A stretch of 14,287 bases of DNA from an uncultured Lachnospiraceae bacterium (GTDB lineage Bacteria; Bacillota; Clostridia; Lachnospirales; Lachnospiraceae), in assembly GCA_900557385.1 (NCBI GenBank), contig USSP01000015.1, positions 1-14,287 on the forward strand, read 5' to 3'. The translations under genes and the position numbers were made by a program. Positions 1 to 7,585 of the stretch are shown here, piece after piece (within the stretch, counting starts at the first letter, position 1; every line of letters starts with the position of its first letter). The notes under the pieces are model-generated. The model saw nothing but the letters and a program-made list of their open reading frames with translations. It was not told the DNA's origin and did not search any database.

Positions 1-1
1 A

Positions 2-847
2 CTGATTCGTGCGATGCTGGGAATCAATGGAATTCCCGGACAGGAAAATGCAGTAGAAGTGGTGATTCTATCCCATAATTCTCCGGAGGTATCCCTGCGG
101 ATTTTTCATTCGATTGAACATTACGGATTACCGATCACCCGGGCTGTCTTTGCCAGCGGAGCGTCCATTGCTCCTTATCTGAACGCTTTTGGCGTAGACC
201 TGTTTCTTTCTGCCTGTGAAGCAGATGTGCAGCTTGCCATAGATGCAGGGATTGCGGCAGGTGTGATTTGCCAGGAATGGGCAGAAGAAGCAATGCCCCA
301 ACAGGATACCCTGATACGAATTGCTTTTGATGGGGATGCCGTACTTTTTTCAGATGAAGCAGAGCAAATCTTTAAAGAACAAGGATTGGAAGCTTTTGAA
401 GAAAATGAACGGAGCAGAGCATGCTGTCCTTTGCCGGAAGGCCCCTTTGCAAGGCTGCTTAAAAAGTTCTCCGGAATGCGCAGAGAATGCGGAGAAGAAA
501 TGCCTATCCGTATCGCATTGGTTACGGCGAGGAGTGCACCGGCACATGAAAGAGTGATTCGCACTCTGCGGGAGTGGAAAGTCTGGGTGGATGAGGCCTT
601 TTTCTTAGGGGGTATTTCCAAAAAGGATTTTTTGCAGGCATTCGGTGCCCATATCTTTTTTGATGACCAACAGGTACATACGAATCTGGCAGCGCAGGCA
701 GTGCCGGCGGCGAGAGTACCTTACCGACGAAAAATACAGAATCATTATGACAAAATCTATGAAAAAGAACGAAGAGAAAAGACGGTTGTTACCGGAGCAG
801 GAAGAACTGCTTTCACGGATTGCACAGCCCTTGCTAACATGGTATGA
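2..847 (+). CDS. 5'-nucleotidase, 5'-truncated by the window edge
   Basis: The protein matches the bacterial 5'-nucleotidase family related to cytosolic cN-I (Pfam 5-nucleotidase, PF06189), which dephosphorylates nucleoside monophosphates in the cytoplasm. The frame is open to base 2, so the true start lies outside the window. I see a FDGDAVLFSDEAE segment, the DxD-type acidic cluster of this HAD-like fold, then TARSAPAHERVIRTLR and AFFLGGISK, and finally AHIFFDDQ, the acidic metal-binding end of the core. Family members as I recall them stop shortly after ARVPY. Here about 40 further residues, basic and low in similarity to anything I know, run across the beginning of mutY, giving a 101-base overlap in another frame. 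This may reflect loss of an ancestral stop codon. It is the first gene visible in the operon with mutY. Family assignment is strong; the substrate is not determined from sequence. Confidence 0.85.
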   Translation: MIRAMLGINGIPGQENAVEVVILSHNSPEVSLRIFHSIEHYGLPITRAVFASGASIAPYLNAFGVDLFLSACEADVQLAIDAGIAAGVICQEWAEEAMPQQDTLIRIAFDGDAVLFSDEAEQIFKEQGLEAFEENERSRACCPLPEGPFARLLKKFSGMRRECGEEMPIRIALVTARSAPAHERVIRTLREWKVWVDEAFFLGGISKKDFLQAFGAHIFFDDQQVHTNLAAQAVPAARVPYRRKIQNHYDKIYEKERREKTVVTGAGRTAFTDCTALANMV

Positions 848-1892
848 TAGCAACAGGCGCGTTCTGCCCTGGCGCGAAGACCCTACTCCCTATCATGTGT
901 GGGTGTCGGAAATCATGCTCCAGCAGACCCGCGTGGAGGCGGTCAAAGAATATTATGCCCGATTCTTACGGGAACTTCCCACCATCAGGGATTTGGCAGA
1001 GGCAGAGGAAGACCTGCTTTTGAAACTCTGGGAAGGTCTGGGCTATTATAACCGCGTGCGTAATATGCAAAAATGCGCCCAGGTGATTGAACGGGAATAC
1101 GGTGGCAGAATGCCGGGAAACTATGAGGAACTCCTTGCCCTTCCGGGAATCGGAAATTATACGGCGGGTGCCATTTCTTCCATCGCGTTTGGACAGGTGA
1201 ATCCGGCGGTGGACGGTAATGTGCTGCGGGTGGTGACTAGAGTCCTCGCAGATGATACCGACATTATGAACACAGGCTTTCGCAGCAAGGTGGAGCAGTC
1301 TCTGCGGTCAGAAATGTCAGGAGAGCGTCCCGGCGATTTTAATCAGGCGATGATGGATATCGGAGCCACAGTGTGTGTGCCTAACGGTGCACCTCATTGT
1401 GAGGAATGTCCACTGCATGCTTTCTGTAAAGCATGTGCGAAGGGGACACAGACACGATACCCGGTGAAAAAAGCACAAAAAGAAAGGCGTGTGGAGGACA
1501 AAACCGTTCTTCTTATGCTGGATGCAGATCGAATCGCCCTGCATAAAAGACCGTCCAAAGGACTACTGGCGGGAATGTATGAGTTCCCAATGCTTGACGG
1601 AAAACACACCGACCAGGAGGTCTTGCAATATCTGAAAGACCAAGGATTGCAAACGATCCAGATTTTGTCGCTGGGAGAGGCGAAGCATGTCTTTTCCCAT
1701 ATAGAGTGGCACATGATAGGATACTGGGTACGTGTCGATGAATTGACGCCGTTTCGCGGGGAGAAACAGCAGGAACTGGCAGATGGCACGGTTTTTGTGG
1801 AAATAGAAAAAGCCAGCCGGGAATATGCAATTCCTTCTGCTTTTTCAGCCTATGCCAAACAACTAAACATAAAAAGAGGAGAGCAACAGTGA
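747..1892 (+). CDS. mutY: A/G-specific adenine glycosylase MutY
   Basis: MutY removes adenine mispaired with 8-oxoguanine or guanine, starting base excision repair. With the ATG at 747 it has 381 residues. The catalytic Glu is in SEIMLQQT (Glu55). The helix-hairpin-helix is LPGIGNYTAGA (about 132-142), and the catalytic Asp is in NPAVDGNV (Asp156). Four cysteines for the [4Fe-4S] cluster are at 210, 218, 221 and 227, spaced C-x7-C-x2-C-x5-C. The first gap is one residue longer than in E. coli. A C-terminal NUDIX-like 8-oxoG recognition domain follows (about 255-370), with RPSKGLLAGMYEFP. The start is uncertain: ATG 747 or ATG 759 both lack a clear ribosome binding site, and both lie inside the 3' end of the nucleotidase gene, so translation probably depends on coupling. 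An upstream in-frame ATG at 645 would add non-homologous residues. Confidence 0.95.
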   Translation: MTKSMKKNEEKRRLLPEQEELLSRIAQPLLTWYDSNRRVLPWREDPTPYHVWVSEIMLQQTRVEAVKEYYARFLRELPTIRDLAEAEEDLLLKLWEGLGYYNRVRNMQKCAQVIEREYGGRMPGNYEELLALPGIGNYTAGAISSIAFGQVNPAVDGNVLRVVTRVLADDTDIMNTGFRSKVEQSLRSEMSGERPGDFNQAMMDIGATVCVPNGAPHCEECPLHAFCKACAKGTQTRYPVKKAQKERRVEDKTVLLMLDADRIALHKRPSKGLLAGMYEFPMLDGKHTDQEVLQYLKDQGLQTIQILSLGEAKHVFSHIEWHMIGYWVRVDELTPFRGEKQQELADGTVFVEIEKASREYAIPSAFSAYAKQLNIKRGEQQ

Positions 1893-2914
1893 AATTATTA
1901 TCATTTGCAATACCATGCTACAATTCAGAAGCTTATATGAAAAATTGTATAGAATCTCTGCTTCCCGGTGGAGAAGATGTGGAGATTCTTATCGTGGATG
2001 ATGGTTCTAAGGATGGAACCGCACAGATCGCTGATGAATATCAGGAGAAATATCCCACCATTGTCAAGGCTATTCACAAGGAGAACGGTGGACATGGCTC
2101 CGCAGTCAATGCAGGTATTGAAAATGCTACGGGATTATATTTCAAGGTAGTGGACAGTGACGATTGGGTAAAAGAGAGTGCATATAAGAAAATTCTGGAT
2201 ACCCTTCGGGAACTTACCGGTGGTGAGAAACCACTGGATATGTTAATCAGTAACTTTGTCTATGAAAAAGTAGGAGAAAAGCGCAATAAAGTGATGCGCT
2301 ATCATCATGCCCTACCGGAAGGAGAGCTGTTTAGCTGGAACGATGTTCACCACTTTTTTAAGGGACAGTATATTCTGATGCATTCTGTTATTTACCGTAC
2401 GAAGCTGCTTAGAGAATGCGGACTGAAATTGCCGGAACACACTTTTTATGTAGATAATATTTATGTTTATGAGCCCCTTCCCTATGTAAAGACCATGTAC
2501 TATCTGGATGTCAATTTTTATCGCTATTACATAGGGCGTGCAGATCAGTCAGTCAATGAGAAAGTGATGATTTCCAGACTGGATCAGCAAATTAAGGTCA
2601 ACAAGCTGATGGTGGATTATTTTGTGGCGAATAAGGCAAAGATTCTAAGCAATAAAAAACTGCGGGCATATATGCTGAATTATCTGGAGATTATAACCAC
2701 CATTTCCACTGTATTGGCAATCAAGTCCGGTACCGAAGAAAATCTGGCGAAGAGAAAAGAACTCTGGGAGTATATTAAAGAAAAAGACACCCTGCTGTTC
2801 TATCATCTGCGGTATGGACTGCTGTGTGGTTCTACCAACCTGCCGGGTAAAGGGGGTAGAAAGATTTCTGTCAGCGGCTATCACCTGGCACAGAAAGTGT
2901 TTAAATTTAACTGA
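1889..2914 (+). CDS. Family 2 glycosyltransferase
   Basis: This is a GT-A fold glycosyltransferase of family 2, a cytoplasmic enzyme that transfers a sugar from a nucleotide sugar to a surface glycan, lipid or protein acceptor. The N-terminus FAIPCYNSEAYM is typical. VDDGSKDGT (about 36-44) holds the first aspartates, NGGHGSAVNAGI is the usual loop, and VVDSDDWV (about 87-94) is the DxD metal-binding motif. There is no transmembrane segment in the C-terminal part, so it is not the membrane-anchored type. The start is GTG 1889, overlapping the mutY stop as GTGA, with AAAAGAGGAG at 1872-1881 as ribosome binding site. The next gene starts on the last base of its stop codon. The acceptor cannot be named, and no other glycan gene is in the window. 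Confidence 0.9.
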   Translation: MKLLSFAIPCYNSEAYMKNCIESLLPGGEDVEILIVDDGSKDGTAQIADEYQEKYPTIVKAIHKENGGHGSAVNAGIENATGLYFKVVDSDDWVKESAYKKILDTLRELTGGEKPLDMLISNFVYEKVGEKRNKVMRYHHALPEGELFSWNDVHHFFKGQYILMHSVIYRTKLLRECGLKLPEHTFYVDNIYVYEPLPYVKTMYYLDVNFYRYYIGRADQSVNEKVMISRLDQQIKVNKLMVDYFVANKAKILSNKKLRAYMLNYLEIITTISTVLAIKSGTEENLAKRKELWEYIKEKDTLLFYHLRYGLLCGSTNLPGKGGRKISVSGYHLAQKVFKFN

Positions 2915-3834
2915 TGAATAACCTGGAGTATTATAAAGTTTTTTATACAGCGGCACGCCACGGAAGCTTAACAGTGGCGGCAAGAGAACTCTCCATTTCC
3001 CAACCGGCAGTCAGTCAGACCATCCGGCTGTTGGAAGAGGAACTGGGAGCGAAACTTTTTACCAGGGTTTCCAGAGGAATCCGGCTTACTCCGGAGGGAG
3101 AATTGCTTTATCCCTACGCGGAGCAGGCGGTGAAAAGTCTGGAACAGGGAGAGCAGAAACTGCGGGAAATGTTGAATCTGGATCTGGGAGAGGTGCGGAT
3201 CGGAGCAAGTGATATGACACTGCGCTTCTATTTGCTGCCTTATCTGGAAACCTTTCATGAGAGGTTTCCTTCGATTAAGGTCAACGTAACCAATGCACCG
3301 ACACCGGCGACATTAGATCTCCTGACAGAAGGGAAGATTGATTTCGGGGTAGTGAGTACCCCTTTTGAGAGTGGGGAAAATATCCAGGTGATGCCGGTAA
3401 AGGAAATCGAAGATGTGTTTGTGGCGGGACGCAGATTTATTGCATACAAGAACCGTATGCTGGATCTGCAGGAACTGGAGCACATGCCCATTATTTCCCT
3501 GGAGCAGAGAACCAGTACCCGCAGCTATATGGATCGGTTCCTGTCAGAAAACGGAGTCATTCTGCAGCCGGAGTTTGAACTTGCCACCAGTGACATGATT
3601 GTTCAGTTTGCCCTTCGGAATCTGGGAGTGGGAAGCGTGATGAAAGAATTTGCCAGAGAAGACCTGGATAATGGAAAGCTGTTTGAACTCAGGTTTAACA
3701 AGATTATTCCGAAACGCCGGTTTTGTGTGGTGACAGACAAAAAAAGAAAGCTTTCACCGGCGGCAGAACGGGTACTGGCGATTATAAACGGGGATCAGTG
3801 TGAACGGAGAACAATGGAAAGATGCAGCGACTAA
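2914..3834 (+). CDS. LysR-family transcriptional regulator
   Basis: At 306 residues this is the standard LysR length. The N-terminal winged helix-turn-helix (about 1-65) contains FYTAARHGSLTVAARELSIS and QPAVSQTIRLLEEELGAKLF, the diagnostic LysR recognition region. The C-terminal co-inducer-binding domain (about 88-295) begins GEVRIGASDMTLRFYLLPYL and has the two-lobed periplasmic-binding-protein style fold. The ATG at 2914 shares one base with the glycosyltransferase stop, and no ribosome binding site is visible, so expression probably relies on re-initiation after the upstream gene. LysR regulators usually act on a divergent neighbour. Here the gene sits inside a co-directional operon, so its target cannot be inferred. 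The effector-binding part resembles CysL/CbbR-like members, but the ligand is unknown. Confidence 0.93.
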   Translation: MNNLEYYKVFYTAARHGSLTVAARELSISQPAVSQTIRLLEEELGAKLFTRVSRGIRLTPEGELLYPYAEQAVKSLEQGEQKLREMLNLDLGEVRIGASDMTLRFYLLPYLETFHERFPSIKVNVTNAPTPATLDLLTEGKIDFGVVSTPFESGENIQVMPVKEIEDVFVAGRRFIAYKNRMLDLQELEHMPIISLEQRTSTRSYMDRFLSENGVILQPEFELATSDMIVQFALRNLGVGSVMKEFAREDLDNGKLFELRFNKIIPKRRFCVVTDKKRKLSPAAERVLAIINGDQCERRTMERCSD

Positions 3835-4820
3835 TTGCTGATTTAAAATCCGGAGATTTTAAGCAGGTCTATCTGCTATTCGGAGAGGAAGATTATCTGC
3901 GGAAACAATATCGTGACAAATTAAAGAGTGCTTTGGTTTCAGACGGAGACACCATGAATTTCAAATACTATGAAGGGAAGGATGTGTCGGTACCGGAGGT
4001 CATTGATTTGGCAGAGACGATGCCTTTTTTCGCAGATAGAAGAGTGATTTTCCTGGAGAACAGCGGACTGTTCAAAAAAGGCGGCGAAGAACTTGCATCC
4101 TATCTGGAAAATCCGGCTTCTACCACATTTTTTGTGTTTATCGAACCGGAGGTGGATAAGCGGAGCAAATTATTTAAAACAGTTCAGAAAAAAGGCGCAG
4201 CCGTTGAATTTGGAAAACAGGATGAGACGACCTTGAAGCGGTGGGTGTTGACCATGCTGAAAAAAGAAAATAAACAGATTTCGGAAAATACTCTGAATCT
4301 TTTTCTGAATCATACCGGTACAGATATGAGTAATATCCGTATCGAACTGGAAAAGCTGTTGTGCTATTGTATGGAGAAAGATGTAATCACAGCAGAAGAT
4401 GTAGACGAAATCTGTACCAGACAGGTCACCAACCAGATTTTCGATATGGTGGATGCCATTGCGGGGAAAAGGCAAAAAGAGGCATTGACGCTCTATTATG
4501 ATCTGCTGACTTTAAAGGAACCGCCAATGCGGATTTTGTTTCTTATCACCAGACAGTTTAATTTGCTTCTACAGGTAAAGGAACTGGCTGCGAAGGGGTA
4601 TGGTGATAAGGCCATTGCAGAGAAAGTGGGTCTGCATAGCTTTATTGCCGGAAAATATGTGAGACAGGCATCCAAATTTAAAACCTCTTATCTGAAAGAG
4701 GCGGTCAATGCCTGTGTCAATGCGGAGGAAGCAGTAAAAACCGGACGCATGGATGACCAGATGAGTGTGGAACTGGTCATTGTTCGATATAGTGCAGTGG
4801 AGGAAAAGGAGAAATCATGA
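3822..4820 (+). CDS. holA: DNA polymerase III delta subunit (HolA)
   Basis: HolA is the clamp-loader subunit that opens the beta sliding clamp during chromosome replication. Its 332 residues are normal for the family. The N-terminal QVYLLFGEEDYLRKQYRDKL (about 14-33) is the conserved start of domain I. The region MPFFADRRVIFLENSGLF and the later HTGTDMSNIRIELEKLLCY are typical of domains I and II. LTLYYDLLTLKEPPMRILFL and the all-alpha C-terminus form the collar domain. Like other delta subunits it lacks a working P-loop. The start at 3822 overlaps the end of the LysR gene by 13 bases, with GGAGA at 3806-3810 and ATGGAAAG upstream. In many Firmicutes holA is followed by rpsT; here a small membrane protein gene follows instead. 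Confidence 0.95.
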   Translation: MQRLIADLKSGDFKQVYLLFGEEDYLRKQYRDKLKSALVSDGDTMNFKYYEGKDVSVPEVIDLAETMPFFADRRVIFLENSGLFKKGGEELASYLENPASTTFFVFIEPEVDKRSKLFKTVQKKGAAVEFGKQDETTLKRWVLTMLKKENKQISENTLNLFLNHTGTDMSNIRIELEKLLCYCMEKDVITAEDVDEICTRQVTNQIFDMVDAIAGKRQKEALTLYYDLLTLKEPPMRILFLITRQFNLLLQVKELAAKGYGDKAIAEKVGLHSFIAGKYVRQASKFKTSYLKEAVNACVNAEEAVKTGRMDDQMSVELVIVRYSAVEEKEKS

Positions 4821-5107
4821 GCGGACAGAATCAGGATCAAAAAAAGAAAAAGAGCGGAAAGCAGATTGCAGCCATTCTATGTATTGTACTTTTGGTTGCC
4901 ATGTATGTAGCCACTTTTATTGTAGCTTGTCTGGACTTTCCCGGCTGGGGCAGACTTTTTCAGGCGTGTATTGTAGCAACCATCGGACTTCCCATTCTCC
5001 TTTGGATTTACATCGGCATGTATGGATGGCTGAAACAGAAGCATACCATTGCATCCATGGATATTCTGCAGGACAGAGAAAAAAAGGATGAGGATAAACA
5101 GTCATAA
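4817..5107 (+). CDS. Small two-helix membrane protein, unknown function
   Basis: I do not assign a function. The 96-residue product has a Lys-rich hydrophilic start (QDQKKKKSGK), a first hydrophobic helix at about 17-39 and a short loop with FPGWGRLF. A second hydrophobic helix spans about 47-70, followed by a charged tail ending DREKKDEDKQS. The positive N-terminus suggests both ends face the cytoplasm. It overlaps the holA stop as ATGA and has AAAAGGAGA at 4804-4812, a good ribosome binding site, so it is certainly translated with holA. It is the last gene of the first operon. Small membrane proteins of this type occur next to holA in related Lachnospiraceae as far as I recall, but I cannot verify that here. 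Confidence 0.8.
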   Translation: MSGQNQDQKKKKSGKQIAAILCIVLLVAMYVATFIVACLDFPGWGRLFQACIVATIGLPILLWIYIGMYGWLKQKHTIASMDILQDREKKDEDKQS

Positions 5108-5121
5108 ATTTTACGAAAAAC

Positions 5122-5150
5122 TGGACTTTATAGCGATTTTGTAATATACT
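5122..5150 (+). promoter_or_regulatory. Sigma-A promoter for the SEC-C gene
   Basis: A -35 box TGGACT (5122-5127, 4 of 6 matches) is followed after 17 bp by TATACT (5145-5150); an alternative -10 TAATAT overlaps at 5142-5147. It lies in the gap after the first operon and about 50 bases before the next start codon. Confidence 0.6.
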
Positions 5151-5203
5151 GAACACTATGTATGAGTTGTTTCATAAGGAACACTCTGGTATGGAGGTAT
5201 CAC

Positions 5204-5710
5204 ATGGCATTATTAAATCAGTGGAGAGACATGGCGTATTCAGAAAGTGTAGACAGACAGAAGCTGCAGGCGCTGTGGACGAAATATTTCCAGCTGGAAA
5301 AAAATATTTATGCAGAATTATTAAAGAATCCTGATGAGGCTGTATCCGGAACAGTAAAGGAACTGGCTGAGAAATACGGCGTGGATCTGATGACAATGAC
5401 AGGTTTTCTGGATGGCATCAATGATTCCCTGAAGGTTCCCAATCCTATCGAAGAGATGGAAGAGGATACTGCGGTCAGCCTTGATTTTGACAAGGAACTC
5501 TTATACAAAAACATGGTAGCAGCCGATGCAGAATGGCTGTATAATCTGCCGGAGTGGAATCAGATTTTTGATGAAGGTAAACGGAAAGCGCTTTACAAAG
5601 AACAGAAATCATCCACAACAATTCGCAAACCGGAGAAAGTTTATCCGAACGATCCCTGCCCTTGCGGAAGCGGTAAAAAGTATAAGAAGTGCTGCGGCAA
5701 GAATGCATAA
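5204..5710 (+). CDS. SEC-C metal-binding tail protein, unknown function
   Basis: The product is 168 residues, mostly helical and acidic. Its C-terminal SEC-C motif, PCPCGSGKKYKKCCG, has Cys152, Cys154, Cys163 and Cys164. This is the zinc-binding segment first seen at the C-terminus of SecA, where it contacts SecB and ribosomes, and it occurs at the end of many otherwise unrelated bacterial proteins. The last ligand is Cys rather than His. The preceding domain (about 1-120) has no motif I recognise; homologues are common in Clostridia as hypothetical SEC-C proteins. The start was set to ATG 5204 because TGGAGG at 5192-5197 is ideally placed. An in-frame ATG at 5162 has no such signal. The gene is monocistronic, between its own promoter and a strong terminator. 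Confidence 0.88.
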   Translation: MALLNQWRDMAYSESVDRQKLQALWTKYFQLEKNIYAELLKNPDEAVSGTVKELAEKYGVDLMTMTGFLDGINDSLKVPNPIEEMEEDTAVSLDFDKELLYKNMVAADAEWLYNLPEWNQIFDEGKRKALYKEQKSSTTIRKPEKVYPNDPCPCGSGKKYKKCCGKNA

Positions 5711-5723
5711 AGGAATTTTTTAT

Positions 5724-5749
5724 GGCGGGGATGTATTCCCCGCCTTTTT
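5724..5749 (+). terminator. Intrinsic terminator after the SEC-C gene
   Basis: An 8-bp perfect GC-rich stem (GGCGGGGA with TCCCCGCC), a 5-base loop and five T residues at 5745-5749 lie 14 bases after the stop codon. Confidence 0.93.
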
Positions 5750-5831
5750 GTCTATCATGGGGATTTAGTGCTTTACTCTGCAAAAGTAATTACATAGCGG
5801 ATAAAGAGTCAGGGAAATATAGGGGATGTAA

Positions 5832-7049
5832 ATGAATATTGTTGTTAATACTTTGGGGAGATTTCAAATCGCAAATGAACAGGGGAGCATCAACGATAAA
5901 AATATCCGTTCGGATATGTTGAAGAAGCTGCTTTTATACCTGCTCTTACACAGAGATCATCCACTCACGGTACAGGAACTGTGTACAGCGTTGTGGCATG
6001 AGGATGAAATTGACAATCCTTCGGGAGCTTTGAAAAATTTAATGTATCGCCTGAGAAATCTGTTGAAAACGGAATTGGGCGATGCCGATTATCTCTTATC
6101 CAAGAAAGGGTTTTATTCTTGGAATTCTGAAATCAGTGTCATTATGGATTGTGAGGAATTTGAGAAGAATCTGGAAGAGGCTAAGAAAACCCAACGGGAA
6201 AAAGAAGAATGTCTCTATTACTATGAGAATGCGATAGCCATGTATGGAGGCAATTTTATGCTGTCTTCCACCGATGTATTCTGGATCCTGACATTGTCTG
6301 CGTATTACCATTCTATGTATATCACCAGTGTGAAAGAAATGGCACAATTGTATCTGGAGCAGGGCAAGTTTCACCAGATGGAATTGGTATGTGCGGAAGC
6401 ATTGCATTACGAGGCACTGGATGAACATTTGAATATTCTTTTGGTTCAATCCTATATGCGTCAGAATAAACAGGCGCAGGCCAAGGAGGCTTTTGAGAAA
6501 GTCGAGAAGATTCTGTATGATCAGCTGGGAGTCCGGAATACCCCCTTATTGACAGAACTGGGCAGGGAACTGATTAACATGAATAACGGAGAGAATCTCT
6601 CCGATATCAATGAAATGTCATCAGAAATCACAGAAAAAAGTGTGGACGGCGCCTATTTGTGTGGTTACACGGTTTTCAGAGAGATTTATCATCTGGAGGC
6701 ACGTAAGATCAAGCGTTTGGGAATGTCCGAATATCTTGTGCTCTTCACGATTGACATGGATGCCAAGATTTCCTCTAAAATAGGGAAAGAGACGATCAAA
6801 GACAATATGCAGAAGGCAATGAATATGCTGGAAAGAGTACTATGTGATACACTGCGGATCGGGGATGTGGTTTCCAGATATAGTTCGACACAATATGTGG
6901 TGATGCTGAATTCCTGCAATTACGAAAATTGCGCTCTGGTGGCTAATCGCGTATTGTCCAGATTTTATCAGGTAAGCTCTAAGATTAAGGGATTACAGGT
7001 GCATATGGACATAGAAGAAGTGGTCGCTGCCAGCACGATTGTGAAGTAG
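5832..7049 (+). CDS. BTAD/SARP-like regulator with degenerate GGDEF-like C-terminus
   Basis: The 405-residue protein has three parts. Residues about 1-95 form an OmpR-type winged helix: VNTLGRFQI, then LLLYLLLHRDHPLTVQELC, then NPSGALKNLMYRLRNLLK as recognition helix region. Residues about 100-250 form an all-helical bacterial transcriptional activation domain (BTAD/TPR-like), with MAQLYLEQGKFHQMELVCAE and the marker segment LNILLVQSYMRQNKQAQA. Residues about 275-400 resemble a diguanylate cyclase fold. LRIGDVVSRYSSTQYVVML lines up with the usual RxGDxxxRYGGDEFxxxL, but GGDEF is replaced by SSTQY (351-355), so cyclase activity is not expected. It may bind a ligand or dimerise. The start ATG 5832 follows a weak AGGGGAT. 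A 148-residue gene follows 23 bases downstream, probably in the same transcript. A regulator of this class would bind direct repeats such as those at 7515-7532. The promoter was not clear in 5750-5831. Confidence 0.85.
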   Translation: MNIVVNTLGRFQIANEQGSINDKNIRSDMLKKLLLYLLLHRDHPLTVQELCTALWHEDEIDNPSGALKNLMYRLRNLLKTELGDADYLLSKKGFYSWNSEISVIMDCEEFEKNLEEAKKTQREKEECLYYYENAIAMYGGNFMLSSTDVFWILTLSAYYHSMYITSVKEMAQLYLEQGKFHQMELVCAEALHYEALDEHLNILLVQSYMRQNKQAQAKEAFEKVEKILYDQLGVRNTPLLTELGRELINMNNGENLSDINEMSSEITEKSVDGAYLCGYTVFREIYHLEARKIKRLGMSEYLVLFTIDMDAKISSKIGKETIKDNMQKAMNMLERVLCDTLRIGDVVSRYSSTQYVVMLNSCNYENCALVANRVLSRFYQVSSKIKGLQVHMDIEEVVAASTIVK

Positions 7050-7072
7050 GAGAATGAAAGCGTGGAACGAAT

Positions 7073-7519
7073 ATGAACCAAACAGAAAAAAAATATCCAC
7101 CCAATCGTTTCCGTGTGTGTATTGATGATGCTACAGCAGATCTATTGGGAAGGATTTATTCACCGCTCAGTGAGAGTGAACTTAAATTTGTAGAATTCAG
7201 AGAGCTGATTTTGCAGATGGATGCCTTGTTTGACCGGACGGGGTATCCTCAGTCTTTTCAGGAAAAACGTAGTTTTAAGAAAGCAATTGTTCCTAATGCG
7301 GCATATCGGGGTGTTCCTATAACTGATGTGACCTATCAGGAGATGCAGCAGTATCATGGGGAGCTTGCCACTTTGGACATTTTGGTGGAGTCTCGGCGTA
7401 ATGCCAGCTGGCAGGGGCTGGTCTTTTCATTGGATGGACAATGCCTTGGGGAATACGATGGTGAGTGGGGCTTGATTGATCTCATACAAAAATATTTGCA
7501 AAAAAACACTTCCATGTGA
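7073..7519 (+). CDS. Unknown protein with C-terminal WQG-type domain
   Basis: I do not recognise a named family. The 148-residue product is soluble, with no signal or membrane segment. Residues about 10-75 are a mixed alpha/beta region (RFRVCIDDATADLLGRIYSP) with a helix rich in acidic residues. Residues about 100-145 contain RRNASWQGLVFSLDG followed by EWGLIDLIQKYL. This tail aligns by eye with nearly the whole of the 58-residue protein encoded at 7586-7762. Shared features are a beta strand ending in V.S/E, xxASWQG or xxHTWQG, another strand, then a helix LxxLIxxxL. It starts 23 bases after the BTAD regulator stop, with only a weak ribosome binding site, so it is probably co-expressed with the regulator. 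Function is unknown; a partner or sensor role for the regulator is only inference. Confidence 0.75.
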   Translation: MNQTEKKYPPNRFRVCIDDATADLLGRIYSPLSESELKFVEFRELILQMDALFDRTGYPQSFQEKRSFKKAIVPNAAYRGVPITDVTYQEMQQYHGELATLDILVESRRNASWQGLVFSLDGQCLGEYDGEWGLIDLIQKYLQKNTSM

Positions 7520-7546
7520 CCGCGGTGTGACCGTACTTTGTTACAA
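7515..7546 (+). promoter_or_regulatory. Promoter with tandem heptamer operators (SARP-type layout)
   Basis: Two identical heptamers GTGACCG lie at 7515-7521 and 7526-7532, an 11-bp period with a 4-bp gap. The second ends exactly 8 bp before a -10 box TACAAT (7541-7546), which is extended by TGT (7538-7540). There is no proper -35 box, as expected for an activator-dependent promoter. Streptomyces SARPs (winged helix plus BTAD) bind heptamer direct repeats with the same 11-bp period and 8-bp distance to -10. The repeats overlap the last codons and stop of the 148-residue gene and would drive the 58-residue gene. Confidence 0.6.
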
Positions 7547-7585
7547 TAGAAATATGAAAAGCAGACAAGGGGAGCAACATAACCA

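Noticed and set aside
175..621. 148-residue minus-strand ORF opposite the nucleotidase
   Set aside because: Shadow frame of a clear family protein; Ser/Ala-rich product without motif.
5162..5203. Earlier ATG for the SEC-C protein
   Set aside because: No ribosome binding site; the TGGAGG lies between this ATG and ATG 5204, which is the better start.
5750..5831. Promoter for the BTAD gene
   Set aside because: TTTACT and TACATA are present but only 13 bp apart; no pair with acceptable spacing was found, so none is annotated.
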